Assembly (NCBI GenBank): GCA_018433595.1
Contig: JAHDQY010000027.1
Span: 1-51,017 of the forward strand
DNA length: 51,017 nt
Direction: 5' to 3'
DNA from: Synergistales bacterium
GTDB lineage: Bacteria; Synergistota; Synergistia; Synergistales; Aminithiophilaceae
The translations under genes and the position numbers were made by a program. The stretch's first letter is position 1, and every line of letters begins with the position of its first letter. Below are positions 40,600 through 48,669 of the stretch, piece after piece. The notes beneath the pieces are model-generated. The model was given only the letters and a program-made list of their open reading frames with translations. It was not told the DNA's origin and made no database searches.

Positions 40600-41472
40600 A
40601 TGGTCAGGAAATTCCTGGTTCTGGCATTTGTCGCGGCGCTTTTCCCGGCGGCCTTGTGGGCTCAGGAGACGGTGAAGGCTCAGGAGACGGTGAAGGCGCA
40701 AGCCCTTTCATCGACGGATTCGAACGTCGTCGATGAGACCGAAACGGCCCGCATCGACTGGACCGAGGGTTACGTCGAGGCCCGAGGACAGGCCGTGGCC
40801 CCATCGGGCAAGCAGGAGACGGCCCAGGGCAAGCTGCTGGCCCGGCGGGGGGCCGTCGTCGACCTTCAGCGGAATCTTCTGGAGTTCCTTCAGGGCGTTC
40901 GCGTCGACGCTCGAACGACGATGAAGGATTTCATGACTCACGACACCGTCCGCACCGAAGTCCAGGGCATGATCAAAAACATCGAGATCCTCGAAGCCTC
41001 CTGGGACGGCGAGGTCTACACCGTCGTCGGCCGCGTCAAGCTGGAGAAGGTGCGCCGGGCCCTCCTGCCGGCCCTGCCTGAAAAACCGTCGGAAAAGGCG
41101 GTGCCTTCCGCTCCCGTGCCGGGCAGGAAGCCTTCCGGCAGCTACACGGGCCTCGTCGTCGACGCCCGCCATCTGCCTCTCATTCCGGCCATGACCTTCC
41201 GTATCGTCGACGAGTCGGGCAGGGAGGTTTACGGCCTTGCCTCCGTCGACCGTGAACGCTTCCTCTCGTCGGGACTCTGCGATTACCACAACAGCCTTGA
41301 CTACGCCAAGGGGGCGCCCCGCGTCAGCGACGCTCCCGTCGCGGTCAAGGCCCTGCGGGTGGTGGGGCCGGAGAACGTCGATCTCGTCGTCTCCAACGGC
41401 GATGCCGCCAGGATCCGGGGAAGCGCCTACGATTTCCGCGTCCCCTGCCGCGTCTCCGTCGTCAAGAGGTAG
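40600..41472 (+). CDS. Exported LPP20-family protein (cluster gene 1)
   Basis: 290 residues from ATG 40600 (GGAAGGAGAGG upstream). Signal peptide to ALWA. It is followed by a twice-repeated QETVKA encoded by an exact 18-bp tandem duplication (40660-40695). The LPP20-like domain (about 50-155) contains LLARRGAVVDLQRNLLEFLQ and IKNIEILEASWDGEVYTVVG. A second part, TGLVVDARHLPLIPAMTFRI...VSNGDAARIRGSAYDFRVPC, is often found with it. Envelope protein of unknown role. The next gene starts 4 bp downstream. Confidence 0.72.
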   Translation: MVRKFLVLAFVAALFPAALWAQETVKAQETVKAQALSSTDSNVVDETETARIDWTEGYVEARGQAVAPSGKQETAQGKLLARRGAVVDLQRNLLEFLQGVRVDARTTMKDFMTHDTVRTEVQGMIKNIEILEASWDGEVYTVVGRVKLEKVRRALLPALPEKPSEKAVPSAPVPGRKPSGSYTGLVVDARHLPLIPAMTFRIVDESGREVYGLASVDRERFLSSGLCDYHNSLDYAKGAPRVSDAPVAVKALRVVGPENVDLVVSNGDAARIRGSAYDFRVPCRVSVVKR

Positions 41473-41476
41473 GACC

Positions 41477-42616
41477 GTGACTGCGATGAGGCGCATCGCC
41501 CCCGTCCTTATTCTGCTGGCTCTCCTTGTCGGAATGCCCTTTGGCGCCGTTGCCCAGGAGACGATCCGCGTCTCCGCCGAAGGGTCGGCCGCCGTTGTGG
41601 GAGGCGACGTTCCGCGGGCGAGGGAGGAGGCCAAGCGCCAGGCTTACCGGGACGCTCTGGAAAAGGGCGTCGGAGCCTACGTGCAGGGCATCACGGAGAT
41701 GAAGGATTTCGAGGTCGTCCGCGACAGGGTCTTCTCCCAATCCCAGGGAATCGTCACCTCCTTCACCATCCTCAGCGAGGGCGAGGCCGACGGGATCTAC
41801 ACCATCGAGGCCGACTGCCTTGTCGCCACGGGGGCCCTTGACGGCGTCCTCGGCCCCGCCGTCATCGATGTCCTCGGCAATCCCCGGGTCATGGTCCTCG
41901 TCGATGAATCGATCGAGAACGAGCGTCCCTTCCTTTCCACCGTCGAGGGCGAGGTACTCCGGCTCTTCGAGAAGGCCGGCTATCTCCTCGTCGACGCGGG
42001 CCAGGCCGGCAACCTCGATCAGCGGCAGATGGACCTGGCACGGGAGACGGGCGACGTCACCCTGCTCCAGGAGCTGGCCCGCTCTTTCCGGGCCGACGTC
42101 CTGATCTACGGCAAGGCCCAGGGCATCGCCTACGCCAAGCAGAAGGTGGAGGGCGTGACCCTCTACGGGGTCCGCTCTCAGGTGCAGCTCAAGGCGGTCA
42201 TCGCTCAGACGGCCTACGTCCTCGGGACGGAGGCCTTCGAGGCCAAGGAGAAGGGGACCTCCGCCCAGGACGGGGCCGTCAAGGCCTTCAAGCCCGCGTC
42301 ACGGCAGGCCGCCTCCTCCCTGGTCAACAAGGTGGCCTACGCTCTGGTGAGCGGCTCGGCCGGAGCCATGCCGGGGAGGACGATCAACGTCGTCGTCGAC
42401 AAGGTCTCCTTCACCCAGGTCCGGGAGATCAAGAAGGCCCTGGAAGAGGCCCCGGGCGTCGTCGGCGTCTACCAGCGGGCCTTCGGCGGCGGCAAGGTGG
42501 AGCTTGACGTGGTGACGGAAAACTCCGCCGAAGATCTGGCCGTCGAACTGGAAAAACTCTCCGTCGAGGTGACGGGGCTGACGGCCGGAACCGTCGAAGG
42601 GAAGCGGGTCGAATGA
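41477..42616 (+). CDS. Exported FlgT/CsgG-like protein (cluster gene 2)
   Basis: 379 residues from GTG 41477; ATG 41486 is an alternative. Signal peptide MRRIAPVLILLALLVGMPFG. N-terminal FlgT-N/LPP20-like domain (REEAKRQAYRDALEKGVGAY, SQSQGIVTSFTILSEGEADG), then a CsgG/FlgT-M-like domain (NPRVMVLVDESIENERPFLS, SFRADVLIYGKAQGIAYAKQ), then about 90 residues with a small alpha/beta repeat (INVVVDKVSFTQVREIKKAL). The same order as flagellar assembly protein T, but no flagellar gene is in sight. Overlaps the next gene by 4 bp. Confidence 0.72.
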   Translation: MTAMRRIAPVLILLALLVGMPFGAVAQETIRVSAEGSAAVVGGDVPRAREEAKRQAYRDALEKGVGAYVQGITEMKDFEVVRDRVFSQSQGIVTSFTILSEGEADGIYTIEADCLVATGALDGVLGPAVIDVLGNPRVMVLVDESIENERPFLSTVEGEVLRLFEKAGYLLVDAGQAGNLDQRQMDLARETGDVTLLQELARSFRADVLIYGKAQGIAYAKQKVEGVTLYGVRSQVQLKAVIAQTAYVLGTEAFEAKEKGTSAQDGAVKAFKPASRQAASSLVNKVAYALVSGSAGAMPGRTINVVVDKVSFTQVREIKKALEEAPGVVGVYQRAFGGGKVELDVVTENSAEDLAVELEKLSVEVTGLTAGTVEGKRVE

Positions 42617-43077
42617 GACGCCTCGCGGCGCTTGCCCTCCTTTCAGCGGCTTTTTTCGTCCTTTCTTCGGGAGCGGCATCGGCGCTCTCGAAGTCGGACC
42701 TGGAACGGATCTGGCGAAACAACGGCGCCGTCGAGGGGATCCAGACCTTCCGTTTCGGCCTTGTCGACTGGGCCGGCGGCTCCGCATCCGTCGAGGGGAC
42801 GGCTCTCCTTCGGGACTCCTCCGCCCAGGCGGGGCTCCTGGCTCGGCGGGGGGCGGCATCCGATGCCCGCAAAAGGCTTCTTCTTCTGCTTTATGAGATC
42901 CGTTACGGTCTTCCGGAACGGCTCAAATCCATCGAGGTCTCGGGAACCGTCGTCGAGGGCCACGTCGATTATGCCGGCATCCGGGGCGATCGCTACGTCG
43001 TCGGCGTCACGCTCCCTCTGGAGCGGCTTTTCGACGAGTGCGTCCTCTTCGAGGCCGTCCTGCGGCAGGGGCCATGA
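42613..43077 (+). CDS. Small exported LPP20-like protein (cluster gene 3)
   Basis: 154 residues, signal peptide MRRLAALALLSAAFFVLSSG. Core GLLARRGAASDARKRLLLLL and SIEVSGTVVEGHVD, clearly related to the LPP20-like core of gene 1 and probably a shortened paralogue. Start overlaps the previous stop (ATGA) and its end overlaps the next start, so the genes are translationally coupled. Confidence 0.65.
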   Translation: MRRLAALALLSAAFFVLSSGAASALSKSDLERIWRNNGAVEGIQTFRFGLVDWAGGSASVEGTALLRDSSAQAGLLARRGAASDARKRLLLLLYEIRYGLPERLKSIEVSGTVVEGHVDYAGIRGDRYVVGVTLPLERLFDECVLFEAVLRQGP

Positions 43078-43868
43078 GAACGACCCGTTCAGGGCTTCTG
43101 CTCGCTCTCCTTTTCGCCTTCACGGCCCTTCCTCTCCATGCGGAGAGCGCTCTGCCCAAGGGCAAGAGCGTCGCCGTCCTGGTCCGTTCGGCTTCGGCCC
43201 AGCACGGGACGACGGTCGAGGCGATCCTCATCAGGGCCCTTCTCGACGGCGGTTTCCGGGCCGTCGATCAGAGGCAGCTTGAGCGGATCCGCCAGGCCAA
43301 GGCGGCCGCTCTGGCCCTCGACGGCGACGTCGAGGCCATCCTGGAGCTGAGCCGCTCCTTCGGCTTCCAGGTCCTTCTCTCGGGCCGGGCCGAGGTGGCG
43401 CCGCCGGTCCGGAACGAGTTCGGCCTCTTCACGGCCACGGCCGATCTGGCCGTCTCGGCCTGCCTCGGCTCCAACGGGCGCCAGATTTACGCCGATGCGA
43501 CGACGGCGAAGGAGATCGGCTACACCGCCGCCGAAGCCGCCCAGAAGGCCCTTGAAGCGGCGGCCCGTCAGGAAGCGAAGCGCATGATCGAAGGCGCCCC
43601 GGCCGAAGCGGCCAAGGCCGGAGCGCCGACCGTCACCGTCGAGGTTTCGGGGCTGCGATCCTTCGTCGAGGCCCATGGCATCGTCGAAAGCTGCAACCGT
43701 GCCGGCGCGGCGTCGGCCCGCCTCGACCGGTTCTCCGGGGGCGTCGCCGTCGTCTCGGTCTCCTTCCCGGGAGACGCCCAGGCCCTGGCTCAGGCGATCC
43801 TTAAGCAGCGAAGCGACCTGGCCCTGGAGGGGATCGAGGCGGGCCGGATCCGGCTGATACGGCGGTGA
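43074..43868 (+). CDS. Exported CsgG-like protein (cluster gene 4)
   Basis: 264 residues from ATG 43074. Signal peptide to PLHA. CsgG/LpoB-like fold suggested by GKSVAVLVRSASAQHGTTVE, ILIRALLDGGFRAVDQRQLE, SFGFQVLLSGRAEVAPPVRN and YADATTAKEIGYTAAEAA. The C-terminal ~80 residues (TVTVEVSGLRSFVEAHGIVE) resemble the last domain of gene 2. Probably anchored or assembled at the outer face of the membrane. Confidence 0.65.
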   Translation: MRTTRSGLLLALLFAFTALPLHAESALPKGKSVAVLVRSASAQHGTTVEAILIRALLDGGFRAVDQRQLERIRQAKAAALALDGDVEAILELSRSFGFQVLLSGRAEVAPPVRNEFGLFTATADLAVSACLGSNGRQIYADATTAKEIGYTAAEAAQKALEAAARQEAKRMIEGAPAEAAKAGAPTVTVEVSGLRSFVEAHGIVESCNRAGAASARLDRFSGGVAVVSVSFPGDAQALAQAILKQRSDLALEGIEAGRIRLIRR

Positions 43869-43936
43869 GCCTCTTCCGATCCGAGGCACCTCCCGCGGGA
43901 GACCCCGTTTCCCTTATTCGAGAAAGGGTGAGAGTC

Positions 43937-44644
43937 ATGAAAAAAGAGAAGATCCGGTTCGTCGTCGCCCTTCTGGCGGTCATGGTCCTTGCCGCCGTGT
44001 CCCTGCCGGCTCAGGCCGAGGTTCGCCTTTTCGTCGACAGAGTCACGGTCCGGGTCGACGATCCGACTCTGGGACAGCCGTCGATCCTGAACGATTTCTA
44101 CCCCAAGGGGCACCGCACTCACAATAACCTGGCCCTCGTCTGGAACGAGACCTCCGTCTGGGTCTACGACATCCGGGTTCATCAGTGGATGTCCCTGGAC
44201 GGTTTCGCCCCCTTGGCGGGCATGCTCTCCGATGAGCTGGCCCTGGCCTGGGAGCCGGGACGGGTCGCCGTCTACGACAGCCGGGACCGCCGCTGGGTGA
44301 CGAGTGAGGCGCTGCCCGGCAGGGTCAAGAGTCCCCTTCTTTCCCGAAAGATGGCGGCCGTGACCTGCGAGGAGGGCTTCGTCGTCTACGACCCCCTTCT
44401 CAAGGCCTGGCAGACGGCGGGCGATTTCGCCGTTCAGGAAGCCCAGCTGGGAGACAACCTGGCCGTCGCCTGGGACGGCCGGGACGCCGTCATCTACGAC
44501 ACGACGGTGCGCCAGTGGGTGGTGAAGGAGGGCATCGCTCCTCAGGCCGCCATCGTCGAGCCCTATGCGGTCTCCATCTACAGTGCCGAGAAGATCTACA
44601 CCTACGACGCCATGACCCACCGGTGGGGGGAGACCCCCCGCTGA
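43937..44644 (+). CDS. Exported beta-propeller-like repeat protein (cluster gene 5)
   Basis: 235 residues from ATG 43937. Signal peptide KIRFVVALLAVMVLAAVSLP to AQA. About five imperfect repeats of ~40 residues with the pattern LALVWNETSVWVYDIRVHQW, LALAWEPGRVAVYDSRDRRW, MAAVTCEEGFVVYDPLLKAW, LAVAWDGRDAVIYDTTVRQW, SIYSAEKIYTYDAMTHRW. Resembles kelch-type blades; too few for a full propeller unless it dimerises. No family recognised. Confidence 0.7.
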   Translation: MKKEKIRFVVALLAVMVLAAVSLPAQAEVRLFVDRVTVRVDDPTLGQPSILNDFYPKGHRTHNNLALVWNETSVWVYDIRVHQWMSLDGFAPLAGMLSDELALAWEPGRVAVYDSRDRRWVTSEALPGRVKSPLLSRKMAAVTCEEGFVVYDPLLKAWQTAGDFAVQEAQLGDNLAVAWDGRDAVIYDTTVRQWVVKEGIAPQAAIVEPYAVSIYSAEKIYTYDAMTHRWGETPR

Positions 44645-44733
44645 AGGCGAAGGCTCTCTCGATCGGATGATGCCGGGCAGGCGGCGCCGGGGGGCGTCGA
44701 GGAACTCTAACATTGAGGAAAAGAGGTGAAGTC

Positions 44734-46086
44734 ATGACGGGAGTCCGTAAAAATAAGGTCCTTATAGGTTTTCTCGTGTTCGTTTCCTTGTTTCTGGCCG
44801 TCCCCTCGGGGGCCGTGACCTTCCATCAGGTTCCCGCCGGGGGGGGAGCTCCCCTCCCCGTTCAGACCTCTCCGGGGGCCGTGAACAGCGGCGGTTCCTC
44901 CCCGACGGCGGGATCGGGCGGGATCATGCGGGACCGTTCGGCGCCCCTGAGCCGGAGCGCGGCTCAGAGGGTCGGAGAGGCCTATCGGGAGATGGCTCTT
45001 GCCGCCGTCGAGGCCTATGCTGGCCTGAGCGCCTTTGTCTATGCCGACGGAAATCTCACTTCGGCGGGCGAAATGGAGGCCCGCTACAAGCTGGCGATGA
45101 GGGGCCTCGACGAGACGGAACGGCGGGCCCGCCGTCTCGACCAGGAGGTGCAGCTTGTCGAGCTTTCGGGGATGCCTCTGAGTCTGGAGGATCTGGCCTG
45201 TCTCTGGCGATACCTTGCCGCCGATCCGGCCTTCGCCGCCTATGCCCCTTCGGGGACTTACGGAATCAATCAGAAGGGGATGCTGGGCTCCCTTTCCAAT
45301 CTCTCCCGGAACGTGGCGAATCGTGCCGGAACGCTCAAGCGCAGCCTTCCCTCGCCCCAGATCGATACGGAGGCCGTCCGCGATCAGGTCGGGCGCTGGC
45401 TTTCGGCGACGAAGGCCGCGGCCGGTGTCATCGCCGGAGGGGCCACCTTTATCGCCGGGGCCGGTCTGGTCGTCACGGCGACGCCGCTGGGCATCGCCGT
45501 CGGCATCCCTCTCGCCATCGGCGGAGTCCTGGCGGGGGCCGACGCCATCGTGACGGGGACGGAGGACATGGCCGACGTGAGCGGCCAGGATCCCGGCTAC
45601 GAAATGGTCGCCCGTGATTCCCAGGCCCGTAAGAACCTGGCCACGGGGGCCAAGGTCGGCAATTACCTGAGCATTGTCACGTCGACCAATTCGGCGGGCA
45701 ATCTCGTGACCGCCGTCCTCCAGGCCCCCAACGAGGCCATGGAGACGGGGGAGGCCGTGACCAACGTCCTGGGAGAGATGATGGGGACGGGAGAGGGCCC
45801 CTCGCAGGGGACGGGCGTCGCGGGAGGAACGGTGGAAATTCTCGATACGCCGCCGCTCTGTCCCGGTCATTACATCGGCGTTCCGGGGATGAAGCCCGGC
45901 CAGGTCGATCTTCCTGAGCCCAACGATGCCTTCAAGAAGGTGGAGCGCAACATCTCCGATTACCGGCCGGGCTTCGGCCGGGCCCCCAGCGGCAAGGAGT
46001 GGTGGCACGCCTTCTGGGGAGAGACGCAGGAAGGCGGAGGCGGCGACGGTGGCGGTGGTGGCGGCAGCTGCGGCTGCGGATTTTAG
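44734..46086 (+). CDS. Exported protein with glycine-zipper-like core and Gly/Cys-rich C-terminal tail (cluster gene 6)
   Basis: 450 residues from ATG 44734 (AAGAGGTGAAG upstream). Signal peptide VLIGFLVFVSLFLAVPSGA, a low-complexity Gly/Ser stretch, a helical region (about 80-200), then a long small-residue hydrophobic region (AAGVIAGGATFIAGAGLVVT and TPLGIAVGIPLAIGGVLAGA) able to insert in a membrane. The C-terminus is GGGGDGGGGGGSCGCGF. I recognise no family. The hydrophobic part recalls pore-forming or glycine-zipper proteins, but that is only resemblance. Confidence 0.7.
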   Translation: MTGVRKNKVLIGFLVFVSLFLAVPSGAVTFHQVPAGGGAPLPVQTSPGAVNSGGSSPTAGSGGIMRDRSAPLSRSAAQRVGEAYREMALAAVEAYAGLSAFVYADGNLTSAGEMEARYKLAMRGLDETERRARRLDQEVQLVELSGMPLSLEDLACLWRYLAADPAFAAYAPSGTYGINQKGMLGSLSNLSRNVANRAGTLKRSLPSPQIDTEAVRDQVGRWLSATKAAAGVIAGGATFIAGAGLVVTATPLGIAVGIPLAIGGVLAGADAIVTGTEDMADVSGQDPGYEMVARDSQARKNLATGAKVGNYLSIVTSTNSAGNLVTAVLQAPNEAMETGEAVTNVLGEMMGTGEGPSQGTGVAGGTVEILDTPPLCPGHYIGVPGMKPGQVDLPEPNDAFKKVERNISDYRPGFGRAPSGKEWWHAFWGETQEGGGGDGGGGGGSCGCGF

Positions 46087-46140
46087 CCGCTTGGGGGAAG
46101 CCTGCAAGGGATCGGAAATGTCCGGGAAGGAGGGAAGGCC

Positions 46141-47286
46141 GTGAAGCTTGCCGGAGCGTTTCTCATCGTGTTATCGCTGGCCTTCGGGCCGATCGGCTCA
46201 GCCGGGGCCGCCCTGACGGTGGCCGTCAACCCCTTTCTTTCCCAGGGGGCGAGCCTTTTTCTGGGCTCCTCGGTGAGCGAAATTCTGGGTACGGAGCTGG
46301 TGGGAACGCGGGAGGTCACCGTTGTCGAGCGGAGCCAGCTCGGCGCGGTGGCGACCCAGCAGCAGCTGGCCCTTTCGGGCGTCGTCCCTACCGAGACGGC
46401 CGTCAAGGCCGGTCGCCTTGTAGGGGCCCGTTACTTCGTCCTCGGAGCCGTCAGCCGCTTCGGTCCCCTCCTCGTCCTGACGGCACGCCTCGTCGACGTC
46501 GAATCGGGGGCGGTCCTCAAGAGTTTCGAACAGATCTCCCGCGAGGGCGAGCGGGGCGTGACGCTGGCGACGAAAAACCTCGCCGCCGAAATGATCGCCT
46601 TCTTCAGCGGCGGCGCTCCGACGGAAGGGGCGCCCATGGACGATTACCGTTATTATCTCTACGAGGCTCTGGGCTACTACAACCTGGGCGACTATCGCCG
46701 CTCCCTCCCTCACTGGGAGAAGATGACCAAGCTGAATCCCAAGGACGGGCTGCTGCGCTTCATCACGGCCGGCGTCTATTATCAGGCGGGACGCTACAGC
46801 GACTGCCTCCTTGCGGCCCAGCAGGCCGTCACCTGGGACCCGACCTTCGCCGAGGCCCATCTCCTCGTCGGCAAGGCTTATTTCATGCTGGGTGACTATC
46901 ACAGCGCCACTCCGGCCCTCGACAAGGCCCTGGAGCTCAAGCCCGATCTGGCCGAGGCCCTCTTTCTCAAAGGTCAGGCCTTCAAGAACCGCAACCGCCT
47001 CGACGAGGCCGTCGACCTTCTCGTCGCGGCCGTCAAGGCCGACGACGGCTACATGCCGGCCTACCTCTCGCTGGGCCAGCTCCTCATCGAGGTCGGGGCG
47101 GCCGAAGACGCCGTCGGCGTCCTCCTCCCGGCGAGAGACAAGGAGCCGGAAAACGCCCAGGTGCGCTTCCTCCTCGGCATGGCCCAGTACCTGAGAGGCA
47201 ACCGCAAGGGAGCGGAGGAAGAACGGGAGGCCCTGCGAAAGCTCGACGCCTCCCTGGCGGAGAAATTGGAAGAACTGCTCAAGTAG
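46141..47286 (+). CDS. Exported CsgG-like protein with TPR repeats (cluster gene 7)
   Basis: 381 residues from GTG 46141 (GGAGGGAAGG upstream). Signal peptide to AGA. CsgG-like domain (about 25-155): LGTELVGTREVTVVERSQLG, GRLVGARYFVLGAVSRFGPL, ARLVDVESGAVLKSFEQISR. Then about five TPR units (YYLYEALGYYNLGDYRRSLP, AEAHLLVGKAYFMLGDYHSA, AEALFLKGQAFKNRNRLDEA...). Suggests a scaffold in the envelope. The CsgG part is close to that of cluster gene 9. Confidence 0.82.
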   Translation: MKLAGAFLIVLSLAFGPIGSAGAALTVAVNPFLSQGASLFLGSSVSEILGTELVGTREVTVVERSQLGAVATQQQLALSGVVPTETAVKAGRLVGARYFVLGAVSRFGPLLVLTARLVDVESGAVLKSFEQISREGERGVTLATKNLAAEMIAFFSGGAPTEGAPMDDYRYYLYEALGYYNLGDYRRSLPHWEKMTKLNPKDGLLRFITAGVYYQAGRYSDCLLAAQQAVTWDPTFAEAHLLVGKAYFMLGDYHSATPALDKALELKPDLAEALFLKGQAFKNRNRLDEAVDLLVAAVKADDGYMPAYLSLGQLLIEVGAAEDAVGVLLPARDKEPENAQVRFLLGMAQYLRGNRKGAEEEREALRKLDASLAEKLEELLK

Positions 47287-47336
47287 CGGTAGCAAGCCGT
47301 TTTTGCCGGCAGAAAACGGGAGAGGAGAGACGGAAC

Positions 47337-48077
47337 ATGAAAATGACAGGAAGAGAAAGAACCTTTATTGCGTGCCTCCTGAGCCTGGCCGTTCTGTTCA
47401 TCGCGGTCGCGGCCTTCGGCGGATGTGGATGTGGAGGCGGCGGAGACGGCGGTTCGGCGTCCGGCGCTCAGATTTCCAAACAGACGGAGAGGGCGCTAGC
47501 GCTCTTCCTCGCCGACGGCGCCCTTGAGGGGAAGAATCTCCTTGACGCCGAAGCCCTGGTGCCCCAGGTGACGGCGGAGAACGCCGACCTGGCCTTCCTC
47601 GTCGGCGCCAGCTATCTCCGGAGCGGCCGGTATGAAAAAGGCAAGGCCGTGATGGCCGAGGTCCTCGACAAGGGCTTCGACAGGATGGTCAATTTCTGGG
47701 GGGATGCCGAAAAGCTGCGCACCCTGGCGGCTTCGGAGCTGGCTTACCACGCCGGTCGCGAAGGCGATTCGAAGATCATCCTCTGGATCGAGGAGCGGAT
47801 GGGCAGGGAACTGGTCACCGATCAGCTCCTGGTCCGCGACGGCAAGGGCATTCTTGCCGGAAAGACCAAGCTCCGCGATGTCCTGCGCTTTCACAAGGCC
47901 CGGGCCTTTCATAACGAAGACGACAACGCCAGAGCCAAGGAGGTCCTTGCCGAACTTTCCTTCGCTTCGGGCAAGATCTTCGTCGACGGCGAAGTGCAGG
48001 GCCTGAGCGAAGCCGTCGCGAAGCTTCAGGCTCAGGTCGACGGCGTCGCTCAGGCTCTGCGTGCCTTCTTTGCCTGA
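47337..48077 (+). CDS. Probable lipoprotein with Gly/Cys-rich N-terminus (cluster gene 8)
   Basis: 246 residues. Signal region TFIACLLSLAVLFIAVAAFG followed by GCGCGGGGDGGSAS, where the first Cys can serve as a lipidation site (lipobox F-G-G-C, atypical). The mature part is helical, with TPR-like stretches (FLVGASYLRSGRYEKGKAVM). The Cys/Gly tract mirrors the C-terminal tail of cluster gene 6. No family recognised. Confidence 0.65.
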   Translation: MKMTGRERTFIACLLSLAVLFIAVAAFGGCGCGGGGDGGSASGAQISKQTERALALFLADGALEGKNLLDAEALVPQVTAENADLAFLVGASYLRSGRYEKGKAVMAEVLDKGFDRMVNFWGDAEKLRTLAASELAYHAGREGDSKIILWIEERMGRELVTDQLLVRDGKGILAGKTKLRDVLRFHKARAFHNEDDNARAKEVLAELSFASGKIFVDGEVQGLSEAVAKLQAQVDGVAQALRAFFA

Positions 48078-48129
48078 AGCGATGGCCGGGCGCCTCGTCC
48101 CTGACGAGGGAAGGGGGGAGGAAAAGGCG

Positions 48130-48615
48130 ATGAGAGAACGCGTCCTTGTTCACCGGGTCGTGACGGTCCTGGCCTTGCTGGCCCTGACGGCAGGTCCGGC
48201 CCTGGCCGAAATGACCCTGGCCGTCACCGACTTTCGCACCGTAGGCTGTCCCTTCTTCCTGGGAGGCGCCGTGGCGGAGCAGCTCCGCGGCCGTCTTTCC
48301 GGGGAATCGGGGTGGATCGTGGTGGAGAAGGCCCAGGTGGCCGCCGTCGCCGCCGAACAGCGTCTCAATCTCTCCGGCCTCGTCGACGACGAGACGGCCG
48401 TCAAGGTCGGCCGTTGTCTGGGGGCGCGCTACGTCATCGTCGGTTCCGTCAACGCCGTCGGGGGGCTTTACACGCTTTCGGCCCGCCTCGTCGACGTGGA
48501 AAGCGGCGTGGCCCTTCTGGGGTTCGAGACGGCCAGTGACAACGGAGAGGAGGGGGTTTTCGAGGCCTCCCGGGTGCTGGCCGAACAGATCGTTCAGGAG
48601 CTGTCCGGTTCCTGA
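48130..48615 (+). CDS. Small exported CsgG-like protein (cluster gene 9)
   Basis: 161 residues from ATG 48130 (GGGGAGGAAAAGG upstream). Signal peptide to ALA. A single CsgG-like domain: MTLAVTDFRTVGCPFFLGGA, WIVVEKAQVAAVAAEQRLNL, KVGRCLGARYVIVGSVNAVG, ARLVDVESGVALLGFETASD. Closely resembles the N-terminal domain of cluster gene 7, so probably a paralogue without the TPR part. Followed by a hairpin terminator. Confidence 0.78.
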   Translation: MRERVLVHRVVTVLALLALTAGPALAEMTLAVTDFRTVGCPFFLGGAVAEQLRGRLSGESGWIVVEKAQVAAVAAEQRLNLSGLVDDETAVKVGRCLGARYVIVGSVNAVGGLYTLSARLVDVESGVALLGFETASDNGEEGVFEASRVLAEQIVQELSGS

Positions 48616-48626
48616 AGGGACGAAAC

Positions 48627-48669
48627 GAACTGAAGAGGAGGGGCCTTGAGGCCCCCTCCTCTTCAGTTC
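48627..48669. terminator. Bidirectional terminator between convergent clusters
   Basis: GAACTGAAGAGGAGGGGCC pairs with GGCCCCCTCCTCTTCAGTTC (one bulge) around a 4-nt loop. It contains the stop codon of the minus-strand gene. No long T-tract follows, but the stem is very strong. Confidence 0.65.

Noticed and set aside
40600-48615. Cluster as a curli operon or flagellar locus
   Set aside because: CsgG- and FlgT-like folds are present, but no CsgA/B/E/F-like or flagellar structural gene is seen.
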